NCBI GenBank assembly: GCA_045123185.1
Contig: JBGVIL010000174.1
Coordinates: 1 to 64,000 of the forward strand
Length of the DNA: 64,000 bases
Reading direction: 5' to 3'
Source of the DNA: UBA1231 sp045123185
Lineage (GTDB): Bacteria > Bacillota_I > Bacilli_A > ML615J-28 > CAG-313
Positions within the stretch are counted from its first letter, which is position 1; the number at the start of each line of letters is the position of its first letter. Under the pieces are notes generated by a model. That model worked only from the letters and a program-made list of their open reading frames with translations. It was not told where the DNA came from and did not search any database. The position numbers and the translations under genes were made by a program. Positions 26,327 to 35,946 of this stretch are shown piece by piece.

Positions 26327-27919
26327 CTAGTTCACCACATCTAAATCCATAAATAATGAATTCATATTTTTAAGTAGATATATAATGATTGGGATTGCAG
26401 AAACACCAAAGACGATTAATCCAATCGCATATGCAATATATATCGATAAGCCAAAATATGAAAATCCAGCACATACTACGAAATATAAAATCGGTAATAC
26501 GTAAGCATATAAACTAGATAAATACGTAGATCTTGGCTTTTTATTTCTAATTGATAATTCTTCTTTTAAAGATACAATATCGAATACTATTAACAATGAA
26601 GTTATTAGTAATAATCCAAAAATGAATGTATTAAATACAAATATTTTAGTTATTAATAAAACTAATAGTGATACTAATAACGATCCAAAAGATAGAATTA
26701 GAGGTATCATAAACTTAATAATAAGTTGAGTACTATATTTTACTGGAATTGTCTTCATGACTTTAATCGTTGCTTTTTCCATTTGAATATATTGGTTTGC
26801 ACCTTGAGCTATTATTACCGAAAATAACATCAAGATTAATATATCAATTAGCGGAATAAAGTTTGGAACGATTGAGATGTAGTAAGCAAACACCCCTCTA
26901 GTAAAAATAGTATTTAAAGCTTTAATAACCATATACGCTAAGAATGGTTGAACAATTAATAGTCCCGTAAAAGATAGCGTATAATCAGAGTTTTTAGTAA
27001 GAAGTGTAATTTCTTTTTTGATTAAAGCTTTTTTAACAGAAGTAAACTTCATTTCTTTTTCTTTTGGTTTGTGTTTATTAAATACAGATATATTACGAAC
27101 ATAATTAAACGCAAATACTGTAATTGTCGCACCAATTATAAACACTCCGAGTGCAATTGCAATATACGGAAATAACGCAATTGTTCTTTTTTGAATAAAC
27201 ACATCGACTAAAAAATTAATTGGTACTTGATATTTTTCGAAAGCAATTAGCTTATTAATTCTTTCAGTTGTAAATAGTAGATTAATACTACCACCCGCAA
27301 TAAACTCAATAAAGATATTAAGTACGCTTGCGTATAAATAACAACCAATAAATAATATAACTAATGTACTAATAAATTTAATTATTAAATGTTTGTTTAA
27401 GAATTTTTTTAGTAACCAATAAGGATACACTAAAATTAGCGAAACGCCAATTTCAAAGATAAATGAAAGTAATGGATAAAATAAACCAATGTAATAAAAC
27501 ATTAAACCTTTACTTTCCATTCTTCCGTATGCAACAAATAATGGATAGATAAACATTACACTTGTTGCGTAGTGCATAATAAATAAGAATATTAATTTTG
27601 AAAAGATAATTGATCCATTGCTGACAGGATGCACTGATAACTGTTCAATATCTTTGTCATTAAAGAATAGTTTATTTGCTCTAATGACACCGGCAATGAT
27701 CAACATGATTGAAATAATAAATAAAAACAAACTCATGAATGTCATTGATGCATTTTTAAACTTATTTGTTTTACTAATTAATGTTGTAAATAAATAAACT
27801 TCAATTGCGATAAATGCACCAAGAAATATCAGACTGAAGATAGCAGATATAATTCTTTTAGAAAGTTTTTTATCTTGCCTAAACATCAGTTTAAAATCTT
27901 TGTACAAGAGGTTCAGCAT
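26327..27919 (-). CDS. ABC-2-type exporter permease
   Basis: 530 residues with about 12 membrane segments and a central basic cytoplasmic loop (HKPKEKEMKFTSVKKALIKKEITLL). This layout resembles large ABC-2 export permeases of Bacillota. Its ATPase is the gene three bases upstream. The substrate is unknown. Position within the SipW operon suggests transport of a component for the surface structure, or an antimicrobial or lipid function. Confidence 0.7.
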   Translation of the reverse strand: MLNLLYKDFKLMFRQDKKLSKRIISAIFSLIFLGAFIAIEVYLFTTLISKTNKFKNASMTFMSLFLFIISIMLIIAGVIRANKLFFNDKDIEQLSVHPVSNGSIIFSKLIFLFIMHYATSVMFIYPLFVAYGRMESKGLMFYYIGLFYPLLSFIFEIGVSLILVYPYWLLKKFLNKHLIIKFISTLVILFIGCYLYASVLNIFIEFIAGGSINLLFTTERINKLIAFEKYQVPINFLVDVFIQKRTIALFPYIAIALGVFIIGATITVFAFNYVRNISVFNKHKPKEKEMKFTSVKKALIKKEITLLTKNSDYTLSFTGLLIVQPFLAYMVIKALNTIFTRGVFAYYISIVPNFIPLIDILILMLFSVIIAQGANQYIQMEKATIKVMKTIPVKYSTQLIIKFMIPLILSFGSLLVSLLVLLITKIFVFNTFIFGLLLITSLLIVFDIVSLKEELSIRNKKPRSTYLSSLYAYVLPILYFVVCAGFSYFGLSIYIAYAIGLIVFGVSAIPIIIYLLKNMNSLFMDLDVVN

Positions 27920-27922
27920 ATA

Positions 27923-28672
27923 CTAACCTCCATAAGTATCCATAAATAATCTAGATAATTGTAATCTCTTATTTGGATCTTTCTTTAGATCAATTAATGT
28001 TTTAACAACACCATCATTAACTATTGCAACTCGATCACAAATCTTTGACATTAATTCAATATTGTGTGATGTTACAAATACTGTATTACCATGATTTGCA
28101 TATTCACGCATCATTTTCTTTAACTCTTCAACTGCCATAATGTCAAGCCCTACAGTAGGTTCATCCAAGATCCAAATCTTTGGACTATGTAAAAGACTTG
28201 CAACTAGACATAATTTTTGTTTCATCCCGTGAGAATAATCAGAAATCGGATTATTCAATTCTTCTAGTTTTAATTGTAATCTATTACATAAATAAACATA
28301 ATTTTTCTTAAAGTCGCCTTCACTTAATTGATAAATGTTTGCAACAAATTCTAAGTAGTCTCTACCTTTCATTTCTTCATAACATGTTGGTTCAGACGCA
28401 ACATATCCAAAAGATTCTTTTGCAAGTAATGGGTCTTTCTTAATATCGAATCCATTCAGCAAAATTCGTCCACTATTGAATTTTTTAGACCCAATCATAC
28501 AATCAATAGTAGTAGATTTACCAATCCCATTTCGGCCGATAAATCCGAACATTTCACCTTCATAAACCTCAAGATTTAAACCTTTCAATACTTCTTTTGG
28601 TCCATAAGATTTATATAGATTATCTATTAATATTTTAGCAACTGGTAAATTATCTTTTTTAACTTCACTCAT
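27923..28672 (-). CDS. ABC transporter ATP-binding protein
   Basis: 249 residues. Walker A GFIGRNGIGKSTTIDC lies near residue 41, the signature segment is ISDYSHGMKQKLCLVASLL, Walker B is KIWILDEPTVGLD, and the switch histidine is in VFVTSHNIE. It powers the ABC-2 permease encoded three bases downstream. The signature is YSHGM instead of LSGGQ, as often seen in ABC-2 exporters. The gene is two bases from the zinc-ribbon gene upstream. Confidence 0.9.
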   Translation of the reverse strand: MSEVKKDNLPVAKILIDNLYKSYGPKEVLKGLNLEVYEGEMFGFIGRNGIGKSTTIDCMIGSKKFNSGRILLNGFDIKKDPLLAKESFGYVASEPTCYEEMKGRDYLEFVANIYQLSEGDFKKNYVYLCNRLQLKLEELNNPISDYSHGMKQKLCLVASLLHSPKIWILDEPTVGLDIMAVEELKKMMREYANHGNTVFVTSHNIELMSKICDRVAIVNDGVVKTLIDLKKDPNKRLQLSRLFMDTYGG

Positions 28673-28674
28673 AA

Positions 28675-29955
28675 TTAACCTCTCTTAATTCTCATAAACC
28701 AAACTGTATCCAGTTCCTCACTTTGGTTTTTAAAGACATATTGAGTACGACAATTTGAACACTCATAATAGCCTTTATCATTATCTAATTGTTTACTACG
28801 ACATACTGGACAATATTTTTGATAAACATCTTTTTTAACAATGATTTCTTCAAACTTCATGTTAAGCCATTCATAAACCATAACTTCTTCTGATAATGTT
28901 CTTTTAAATATTGGTTCAGTAATCTTATCGAAATCATATAGATTCCAAATTGTAATTACATCAATTGTGTTAAATTGATCACTATTCTTGTAATCAATTG
29001 TTTCGTCTTTAAGAACACGTTCTGTGCTTAGATATAAATAATGTTTTGCTTTAACATCTTTATAACTAATTGTGAAAGATATTCCTGTACGATATCTACT
29101 TAATAATAAATTAACTTTGTAATCTTTATAAGTAAATGTTGCATTGTGACTTGTATTATTAGCTTCTTCATCAAGGATAAATCCTTTTTTATTTAAAGCT
29201 TTTAATAGATGAAATACATAGTATGTTCTAAAGTCATTTTGTAAACTACTTAAATCTTCATAAGCAATAAACTTACGATAGAACTTAAAACAATAATTAT
29301 ACAAACGGTCTTTTAATAAGATGTTTGTTGGTTGAATCTTTTTAAGTGATAAATCACATTTTTTAATTTCTTTATAAAAGTAAGAATTTTTAATATGTCT
29401 AAGTTTTCTTTGTAACTTGTCAACTTTTGTTAAAGCATTTTCGATTGATTCGTTTTCTAAAACTATTTCATAGCTATTATCAATCGATGGTAAAATTGAA
29501 ACATAAAAATCATAATATTTGTTAATTTCTTGATCTAATAATTTAATTAACATCCCGATAAAAATATTTTCATAAATCTTAAGTTCATCTAGATGTTGGT
29601 GATGATACACATATTCTGGTACCATATCTAAATCTTTTTGTTTCCATAGGTTAGACTCTCTCATAACTTTTTGGAATTGGTCACGTTCAATATGTCCTGC
29701 AAGTTCAGCACGTATTACGATATCTTCACTTTTTGTAATAATGTGTGGATGAACAATAATTGAACTAATAACACTAAGTACAAATGAAACTTCATCGAAG
29801 AAATCGCTATCGTTTTGAAAAGAAAAACTTTGTAGTGAATTAATATTAAGAGAGTCTAATTCACGATATAAATTATCAAAGCCTTTATGCTCACTTTGAT
29901 ATTTTCTAATTTGTTTAATTGTGTTTTTTAATTGGATTCCTTCGATGATTTTCAT
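28675..29955 (-). CDS. DUF2357/McrC-like partner with C-terminal zinc ribbon (tentative)
   Basis: 426 residues. The body is mostly helical (~1-330). A segment HLDELKIYENIFIGMLIKLLDQEINKYY followed by DRLYNYCFKFYRKFIAYE recalls DUF2357 proteins that partner McrB-like ATPases. The C-terminus has a zinc ribbon (YCPVCRSKQL...YYECSNCRTQYVF). I see no PD-(D/E)xK nuclease motif. It follows the McrB-like ATPase gene by 11 bases, which supports the partner idea. The assignment is weak and the molecular role is open. Confidence 0.45.
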   Translation of the reverse strand: MKIIEGIQLKNTIKQIRKYQSEHKGFDNLYRELDSLNINSLQSFSFQNDSDFFDEVSFVLSVISSIIVHPHIITKSEDIVIRAELAGHIERDQFQKVMRESNLWKQKDLDMVPEYVYHHQHLDELKIYENIFIGMLIKLLDQEINKYYDFYVSILPSIDNSYEIVLENESIENALTKVDKLQRKLRHIKNSYFYKEIKKCDLSLKKIQPTNILLKDRLYNYCFKFYRKFIAYEDLSSLQNDFRTYYVFHLLKALNKKGFILDEEANNTSHNATFTYKDYKVNLLLSRYRTGISFTISYKDVKAKHYLYLSTERVLKDETIDYKNSDQFNTIDVITIWNLYDFDKITEPIFKRTLSEEVMVYEWLNMKFEEIIVKKDVYQKYCPVCRSKQLDNDKGYYECSNCRTQYVFKNQSEELDTVWFMRIKRG

Positions 29956-29966
29956 ATGCTTATAAC

Positions 29967-31781
29967 CTATAACTTTCTCATTAAAGATTGAATTTCTTTT
30001 TCTGAACGAACTAATACATTAGGTCCGTAAGTTTTTTGAATAAGATTTAGTAATTCTCTTAAAGCACCTTTTACATATTCTTCAAAGCGCCCTTCAAGTT
30101 TACTAATAACTTTTCTTGAAAGTAAGAAGTCAAGAGCTTCTTCTTTCTTTCCACCACATGCAACATATACCGGAACAATTTGGTTAATTTGATTTAAGAT
30201 ACGGTTACCGAATGTTAAATCAAATTGTTCATAAATGTAATCTGTTACTTTGAATAATTTATCAAAATCAGCTTGTGTCATATGGTTTTCAGTTTGTGCT
30301 TTGGCTTGACTTATTAGTGATTGAAGTTTTGAATGGCTTAATCTAATTGGAGACGCATCTTCATTTACTTCAAATGGTGTATTACGATTATCAAAGTCAA
30401 TTGTTATAGCACGGTCATACACTTTATCACTAATAGTGAATGTAGAGTCATCCTTGTTGGCTGTTCCAACAAAGTATGAGTTTTCAGGAATTTGAATTAC
30501 ACCATCAAGTAATTTTGCTGGTGGAACAAATTCATATGGAAGTTGCATAATTTGTAGCTTCCATTCAGATGTTGGATATTCTAAGACAGATAGGAAATCT
30601 GCAAAGTAATATTCAACACGTGAAATGTTCATTTCATCTAGAACATATAAGTGAATCATATCTGGATTATAGTTACCATGATATAATCCAACTAAGAACT
30701 CAGTTTCTGAGTATGTTTTTGCAAAGTCATTGAAATAACCAATTAGGTTAGTCTTATCTCTCCAAGTTGCTTGAACTGGTAAGAATAATAAGTTACATCC
30801 TGCAAACTTAGCAAAGTATCTAGGAAGTGATGATTTACCAGTACCAGATAGACCTTCTAAGATCATAAAGTGTGTTGCACCAAAACCACTAATATAGTAA
30901 CGAATTGTTTCAATATCGTAGTAAAGTTTTTCTTCTTTTGCAAGATAGTTTCTAAATTTAACACAAAGTTCTTCAAGTGTTAAATCATCTGTTTCAATTT
31001 CTTCAATTGCATAACCTTCATATTGGATGTCCATTTTTGATAATGCTGGGAATACTTTTTCACGGTCATCTAAGCCTTCAGCTTTGTTGATAACACTACC
31101 TTCACCACCAGCACCACCACCGCCAGAACCAGTACCATTTCCACCAGCTCCGCTTCCTTCTGATCCAGCCCCTTCAAGAGTTGCTGATTCGTCGAAATTA
31201 GCAGTGACATCTAATGCTTCTAAATCTTCTTCATCTTCAATGATAGCAGCATCTTTATCAGTAAAGAATCTAAATGGTTTGTCTACTAACAAGAAGTTAA
31301 TAACAAATAGTAATATTCCACCAAATAAAATTAATAAGATTACATAAATTAAAGTTGTAATAATAAATGTTTGGCCAATATATTGAAGTAATATACCAAT
31401 GTTCTTACTTGTTAGTGGTTTTTGAATTACAATACCAATTCCAAGTGATAAGATTAAACATGCTACAAAAGATAAGAAATAAGATACAAACATTTTTGCA
31501 CTATATGGACTTTGTCCATTTACAATAGCGTATCTTCTTTCGTAAATACAAACTGCTACAAAAACGATTATGTATAGTGCAACAAGTAATAAACAAATAA
31601 ATCCAGATACTCCAGGAGTAATACGTGTAAAATTAAACATATCTCCAAGACTAGCAATTGGATTATTTTTATTTACAAGTGTTCCACCTAAACATAGGCC
31701 TGTAAATACTAATAGAATAGAGTAGAAGAATGCAAGTGACAATGCAATTAGATTTTTTCTAGTAAAATAGGGTTTTGCCAT
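29967..31781 (-). CDS. Membrane-anchored McrB-like AAA+ ATPase
   Basis: 604 residues. Four membrane segments in the first ~170 residues, a glycine-rich linker (~207-230), then a MoxR/McrB-type AAA+ module. Walker A is EGLSGTGKSSLPRYF near residue 308, Walker B IHLYVLDEMNISRVEYYF, and sensor 1 region FVGTANKDDSTFTISDKVYDRA. McrB-like ATPases usually translocate DNA, while MoxR-like ones remodel proteins. Membrane anchoring and a SipW gene five bases upstream point to remodelling of an envelope complex here. That is inference. Confidence 0.75.
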   Translation of the reverse strand: MAKPYFTRKNLIALSLAFFYSILLVFTGLCLGGTLVNKNNPIASLGDMFNFTRITPGVSGFICLLLVALYIIVFVAVCIYERRYAIVNGQSPYSAKMFVSYFLSFVACLILSLGIGIVIQKPLTSKNIGILLQYIGQTFIITTLIYVILLILFGGILLFVINFLLVDKPFRFFTDKDAAIIEDEEDLEALDVTANFDESATLEGAGSEGSGAGGNGTGSGGGGAGGEGSVINKAEGLDDREKVFPALSKMDIQYEGYAIEEIETDDLTLEELCVKFRNYLAKEEKLYYDIETIRYYISGFGATHFMILEGLSGTGKSSLPRYFAKFAGCNLLFLPVQATWRDKTNLIGYFNDFAKTYSETEFLVGLYHGNYNPDMIHLYVLDEMNISRVEYYFADFLSVLEYPTSEWKLQIMQLPYEFVPPAKLLDGVIQIPENSYFVGTANKDDSTFTISDKVYDRAITIDFDNRNTPFEVNEDASPIRLSHSKLQSLISQAKAQTENHMTQADFDKLFKVTDYIYEQFDLTFGNRILNQINQIVPVYVACGGKKEEALDFLLSRKVISKLEGRFEEYVKGALRELLNLIQKTYGPNVLVRSEKEIQSLMRKL

Positions 31782-31785
31782 TTTC

Positions 31786-32760
31786 TTATTCTCCCTCTTT
31801 GATTTCTTCTTCTAAAACTTCAGGTTCTTCTGAAGTTTTTTCTTCATTATTAGGTGTTTCAATTTCAGTCTTATTGATGAATCCTTCTTCATCAAATGTA
31901 TATGCAACACCTTTATAATAAATTGTTTCATGATATTTTGCGGTTAAAGCTTTTGATTCAGTTTCTTCACTATAATCAATAACTTTACCAAGCTTTTTAG
32001 CTCTTTCTCTTTGAACTTTATTTATTTTCTCTGCGTTACGATCAATCATAATCAAACAATACACAAGTGAGATAATAGTAATAATACCTGCACCTGATTG
32101 TAAGAAAATAATAAAGATACCAATTCCATCTATTTTCTTTCCTGTATATCTTCCGACTACATCTTCAAATTTAGGTGAATATGAGTCGTCAGATTTATTT
32201 GCATCCCCTCTTGTTACATATCTAAGTTCCCCATCAATTACTTTTATTTCTCGAATACGGTGAATAATATTAATGTCTTTATCATTTTTAAAACATATAA
32301 CATCATACTTAGATAACATGCTAGGATCTTCAATTTTTTCTAGATAAATTATGTCATATTGATCAAACTGATCAGTTAAGTTGTTTTCGTTGACATATTT
32401 ATTAGATTCGTTAATAAAACTCATTGATGGAGATGCAACTACCATTAAGTTTCTTCCACCAATCATTAATACGTTATTAACTATTTTACTATACAAGGAA
32501 AAAAGAAATAACGGAACAACTATAGCAAGCGCAACATAATAAATAACTGTTTTAACAACTTTTAAAATTTTCTTGCGCTTAATTACTTTTTGATCCCTAT
32601 TACGGATTACTTCATCGATAATCTCAATGTCTCTTTTTCCAGACTTAATTTCTTCGATTTGTGAATTAGCATAAGTCTTATAAAGAATTGTAAACAATAC
32701 TGCAAAACTGACAACACCAATGAATGTAACTATAATAGGTATTATGCTTAAAAACTGCAT
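31786..32760 (-). CDS. sipW: SipW-type (ER-type) signal peptidase I
   Basis: 324 residues. N-terminal membrane segments (~7-28 and ~70-90), then the catalytic serine in MVVASPSMSF, the His that replaces the usual Lys in NIIHRIREIKVIDG, the conserved Asp in RYVTRGDANKSDD, and a C-terminal membrane segment (~210-230) with an acidic tail. The Ser-His-Asp pattern is that of the SipW/archaeal/ER class, not the usual bacterial Ser-Lys class. In Bacillus, SipW processes the biofilm fibre protein TasA. Here six precursors with a common signal motif lie in the same operon. Confidence 0.85.
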   Translation of the reverse strand: MQFLSIIPIIVTFIGVVSFAVLFTILYKTYANSQIEEIKSGKRDIEIIDEVIRNRDQKVIKRKKILKVVKTVIYYVALAIVVPLFLFSLYSKIVNNVLMIGGRNLMVVASPSMSFINESNKYVNENNLTDQFDQYDIIYLEKIEDPSMLSKYDVICFKNDKDINIIHRIREIKVIDGELRYVTRGDANKSDDSYSPKFEDVVGRYTGKKIDGIGIFIIFLQSGAGIITIISLVYCLIMIDRNAEKINKVQRERAKKLGKVIDYSEETESKALTAKYHETIYYKGVAYTFDEEGFINKTEIETPNNEEKTSEEPEVLEEEIKEGE

Positions 32761-32771
32761 ATTAATTATAA

Positions 32772-33617
32772 TTAGTTGATGTTTGCAGTAATTGTTAGTT
32801 TGTAAAGTGGTGTTTCATGAGCAAGAAGTTCTTCTTCTGTAGCATCTTGTTTATATTCATAACCATAAACAAGAGCACGGAATTTTTCTAACTCTTCTTT
32901 AACTTTACTATTTTCAATTAACATTCCTTCCGGATGCGAATCATAATATAAACCTGGATTCATACCACCAAATTTTTCTCCCCAACCAAATTCAATTCGG
33001 TAGTTTAGTAGAAGTCTACCTGTTGGTACATCTTCTCCACGTTTATTTTTAATTGTTTCAGCAAGTAACTCATTGTCACCTTCTTTTAACTCAACACACA
33101 ATTCTCCACCCATAATTGTTGCGCATTCAGGTAATGTGATATAACCTTTCTCAGCTGCATCGATTACACCTTGTGGAACTTCTAATTTGATAGTAATTTT
33201 ATCAATGTATTCTCGAGGTGAAATAAATGCTTTTACGACTAAGACAAGTGATTCAACAGCACCGCCTTCATTATAGCGAACTCTTCCAGAGATATCACTG
33301 GCAAGTGGTTCAAAATCAAAGATAAATTTGTTTTTTGCAACTTCGACTAATTTCTTTTCATATTTAGAAACATTTGTTTCTGGATTAACAACAAGTTCTA
33401 GTGCTTCTTTATATATTTTCAAATCAGTGATAGTGATGTTTGCATCTGCAACAACACCAATTTCAACGCCGCCTTCAAAATCTTCTTTGGCCCCAGTTGA
33501 CATTACCCATACAGTAAATCCAGTAGAGATTAAAGCAATTGATATAAACAGGAATAATCCAAATAGAATGATTTTACGTTTGTAAGAATTTCTAGTAATC
33601 TTTCTATTCTTCCTCAT
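32772..33617 (-). CDS. SipW-type exported protein, WG-NP-YY paralog 4
   Basis: 281 residues. A basic N-terminus and signal segment end LISTGFTVWVMSTGAKEDF. The body is beta-rich. The C-terminal family motif reads EFGWGEKFGGMNPGLYYDSHPEG. Compared with the other three paralogs it is longer and more acidic, and its signal motif has lost the alanine. It is the closest to the SipW gene, 11 bases upstream of it. Its role could be to start or anchor a fibre made from the others; that is speculation from its divergence. Confidence 0.75.
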   Translation of the reverse strand: MRKNRKITRNSYKRKIILFGLFLFISIALISTGFTVWVMSTGAKEDFEGGVEIGVVADANITITDLKIYKEALELVVNPETNVSKYEKKLVEVAKNKFIFDFEPLASDISGRVRYNEGGAVESLVLVVKAFISPREYIDKITIKLEVPQGVIDAAEKGYITLPECATIMGGELCVELKEGDNELLAETIKNKRGEDVPTGRLLLNYRIEFGWGEKFGGMNPGLYYDSHPEGMLIENSKVKEELEKFRALVYGYEYKQDATEEELLAHETPLYKLTITANIN

Positions 33618-33653
33618 ATCATCAACTTTCCTTTCTATAGATTTTTATTTAAA

Positions 33654-34352
33654 TTATTTTGTAGTTACCTCTACAGTTGCAACATAAGTTACAGTATGTT
33701 CTGAACCTTCTGTTCCTTCAAAGATTTCTCTTAAATCATCTAATTTTTCGATTGATTCATCAGCTAAATCATCAGAATATTCAAATCCATTGTAATAATC
33801 GATTGGGTTTTTACCATCAAAAGCTTCGCCCCACTTGAATTCGATATCTAAGTAAACTGTTAATGTTCCATTTTCGATTTTGTTTTCATCATCAGCATCT
33901 GCATCAGCAATATCTTTTAATTCAGCTGCAGTTTTAGTAATAACTGGTAAAGCAGCTACATATTCAGCAGCTAAAGCTTGTGCATAATAAGCACTAGTAT
34001 CTTCAGTAAGAGTGATAGTTAATGTATCAAGATAATCAAAGTTACCAATAACGATTTTGATTTTAGCTTTTAAATTTTCATTTAATTTAACGCCTGCGTC
34101 ATCAGTTTCTTCATATTTCATCCAGCTGTATGCAACAGATGAATCTTTTTCTTTAGCACCAAAAATAATTTGTTCGCCTTCAGTAATTTCAGCAGAAATG
34201 CTAAGACGAGCATCTTTAACAACGTCAACACGGATTGTACCAGTATCTTGAGCATTAGCATCATTTGTGATAACCCATGCAGCGAAACCGACACTACCAA
34301 GTGCTAAACATGCAAGTAAACATACTAGTAAAGTAAGTGATCTTCTTTTCAT
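33654..34352 (-). CDS. SipW-type exported protein, WG-NP-YY paralog 3
   Basis: 232 residues. Signal segment with LALGSVGFAAWVITND at its end. The acidic mature part has beta-strand pairs, and the family motif is IEFKWGEAFDGKNPIDYYNG near residue 180. Similar length and order of elements as the 223- and 227-residue paralogs upstream suggests tandem duplication. I expect secretion by Sec and cleavage by the SipW enzyme of this operon, as for TasA/camelysin-type subunits. No cysteine-based anchor is present. Confidence 0.8.
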   Translation of the reverse strand: MKRRSLTLLVCLLACLALGSVGFAAWVITNDANAQDTGTIRVDVVKDARLSISAEITEGEQIIFGAKEKDSSVAYSWMKYEETDDAGVKLNENLKAKIKIVIGNFDYLDTLTITLTEDTSAYYAQALAAEYVAALPVITKTAAELKDIADADADDENKIENGTLTVYLDIEFKWGEAFDGKNPIDYYNGFEYSDDLADESIEKLDDLREIFEGTEGSEHTVTYVATVEVTTK

Positions 34353-34372
34353 AGTTTTTCTCCTTTATAAAT

Positions 34373-35056
34373 TTATTTGATAGTTACTTTATAACTTAAT
34401 TCATATAAAGCTGCGTAAACTTTTCCTAAGAAATCTTCAGCTTCATCACGGTCTTGTGCATAAGAATGACCAGTACCGTTATAATAAGTATAAGGGTTAC
34501 CATTTGCTCCCCAACTAAATGTGATCTTAATTTGAGCTGTTCCAGATGTTGCATCAACTACTAAATCTGTGTAGTTAATTGTTCCATCAAATGCAACCCA
34601 TTCTTCGCCAGATTTAATTGTCATAACCGGAGCGGCAAGACCTACATCTGTGAATAATTCGTTAAGTTGAGTAGTATTATATTCAGTACCACCCTTTACA
34701 CCAGTTAAAGTTACACCAAGTGCTGCAGCATTTAATGTTGCATTAACATCTGCACCATCTTCTGGTTTAATAACAACAGTTAAAATTGTTTCTAAAGAAT
34801 CAAATTTGCCTGAATTATTAGTTAACCAATCAGTTGGTTTTGGTGAATAACCAGTAGGAACACCATATTGAATTGTTTCGTTAGATAATGTTGCAGTTAC
34901 ATCATAAACTTGACTTGTAACATCATCAACCCAAATTGAACCTTCATCATGTCCTGATGCTTCAGGATTTGAAATAATCCAAGACGCAAACCCGATACTT
35001 GCAAGTGCTAACACTGCTAAAATACAAATAGCTAGTGTAATACTTCTTCTTTTCAT
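34373..35056 (-). CDS. SipW-type exported protein, WG-NP-YY paralog 2
   Basis: 227 residues. Signal segment ends LASIGFASWIISNPE. Mature region with the family motif ITFSWGANGNPYTYYNG, in which the usual F-x-G between WG and NP is shortened. It is otherwise similar in size and layout to its neighbours and is separated from them by about 20-30 bases, each with a purine-rich ribosome site. Likely an extracellular structural subunit processed by SipW (inference). Confidence 0.8.
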   Translation of the reverse strand: MKRRSITLAICILAVLALASIGFASWIISNPEASGHDEGSIWVDDVTSQVYDVTATLSNETIQYGVPTGYSPKPTDWLTNNSGKFDSLETILTVVIKPEDGADVNATLNAAALGVTLTGVKGGTEYNTTQLNELFTDVGLAAPVMTIKSGEEWVAFDGTINYTDLVVDATSGTAQIKITFSWGANGNPYTYYNGTGHSYAQDRDEAEDFLGKVYAALYELSYKVTIK

Positions 35057-35084
35057 AAGTTTCCTCCTTGTAATTTTAGTTTAA

Positions 35085-35756
35085 TTAATTAGTGATAAGT
35101 AAGTTAAACTTTAATCCGTTTAATGCTGTATATAAAGCATTTAACTTAGTTGCCACATCTGCTGAGTAATCTTTAGCATAATAATAGTTATATGGATTTT
35201 CTCCTCCTAAACTTTCTCCCCATGCAAATGTAAGTGCAAAACTTACTGTTCCGTTTCCTGCTTGAATTTCTGCTTTACTAAATGTTTTAGTTAAAGAATA
35301 AGCATCTGTTGCAGCCTTATTTACTGTAATTGACTTTTGATCAAATGTTCCACTAGTACATTCTATGTACTTGTTATCAATAGCAGTCTTTAATTTTGAA
35401 CCTGCAAATAAATCATAAACTTCAACTGTTAAACCATTAGTTCCTAAAGACTCATAGTTTGTAACTACCAAAGTAATTGTAACAGATAAAACATCTGTAC
35501 TCATACCATCGTAAGTTAACCATGGAGTTCCTCCTGTTTTTGGAGATACAGGTGCACCAAAAATAAAACCAGTAGGACTAACTGTAGCTGTAACAGATAC
35601 AGATTTATCTGTGGCATCATAAACAGTAAAGTCACCTTGTGTAGTTCCTGTAACAGTTACATCTGGATTAGTTAAGATCCATGATGCAAAACCAACACTA
35701 GCAAGAGCAAAAGTTGCAAGTAAACATAGAACTAAAGTTAATGTTTTTCTTTTCAT
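35085..35756 (-). CDS. SipW-type exported protein, WG-NP-YY paralog 1, first gene of the operon
   Basis: 223 residues. Signal segment ends LASVGFASWILTNPD. Beta-rich mature part with LTFAWGESLGGENPYNYYYA near residue 180. It has an AAGGAG ribosome site and a ~130-base leader behind the operon promoter. As the first gene it is likely the most abundant product, as expected for a main fibre subunit. Similarity to TasA/camelysin is by signal type, size and beta content, not by an alignment I could run. Confidence 0.8.
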   Translation of the reverse strand: MKRKTLTLVLCLLATFALASVGFASWILTNPDVTVTGTTQGDFTVYDATDKSVSVTATVSPTGFIFGAPVSPKTGGTPWLTYDGMSTDVLSVTITLVVTNYESLGTNGLTVEVYDLFAGSKLKTAIDNKYIECTSGTFDQKSITVNKAATDAYSLTKTFSKAEIQAGNGTVSFALTFAWGESLGGENPYNYYYAKDYSADVATKLNALYTALNGLKFNLLITN

Positions 35757-35895
35757 AAATTTTCTCCTTTTTTTAAAATTTCACTTTGAGTAGTTTGTGA
35801 CTCCCTCATTTACAAAAAACTCAAATTGTGATTTGTTAGATATTTTGGTTGTTAATTTTCGAAGTTTGGATATACTCCCACCAAATATCATGGAT

Positions 35896-35924
35896 ATTAT
35901 ACTACTTTTGTCAACATTTGTCAC
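35896..35924 (-). promoter_or_regulatory. Promoter of the surface-protein operon
   Basis: Minus strand: -35 GTGACA, 17-base spacer, -10 TATAAT. A TTGACA also lies within the spacer but is too close to the -10 to serve as its -35. Confidence 0.7.
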
Positions 35925-35946
35925 TACTAATCAAACTACTAACTGT

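Noticed and set aside
28675..31781. Type IV restriction system McrBC
   Set aside because: The ATPase is membrane-anchored, the partner shows no visible nuclease motif, and both lie within a secretion operon. Kept only as McrB-like.
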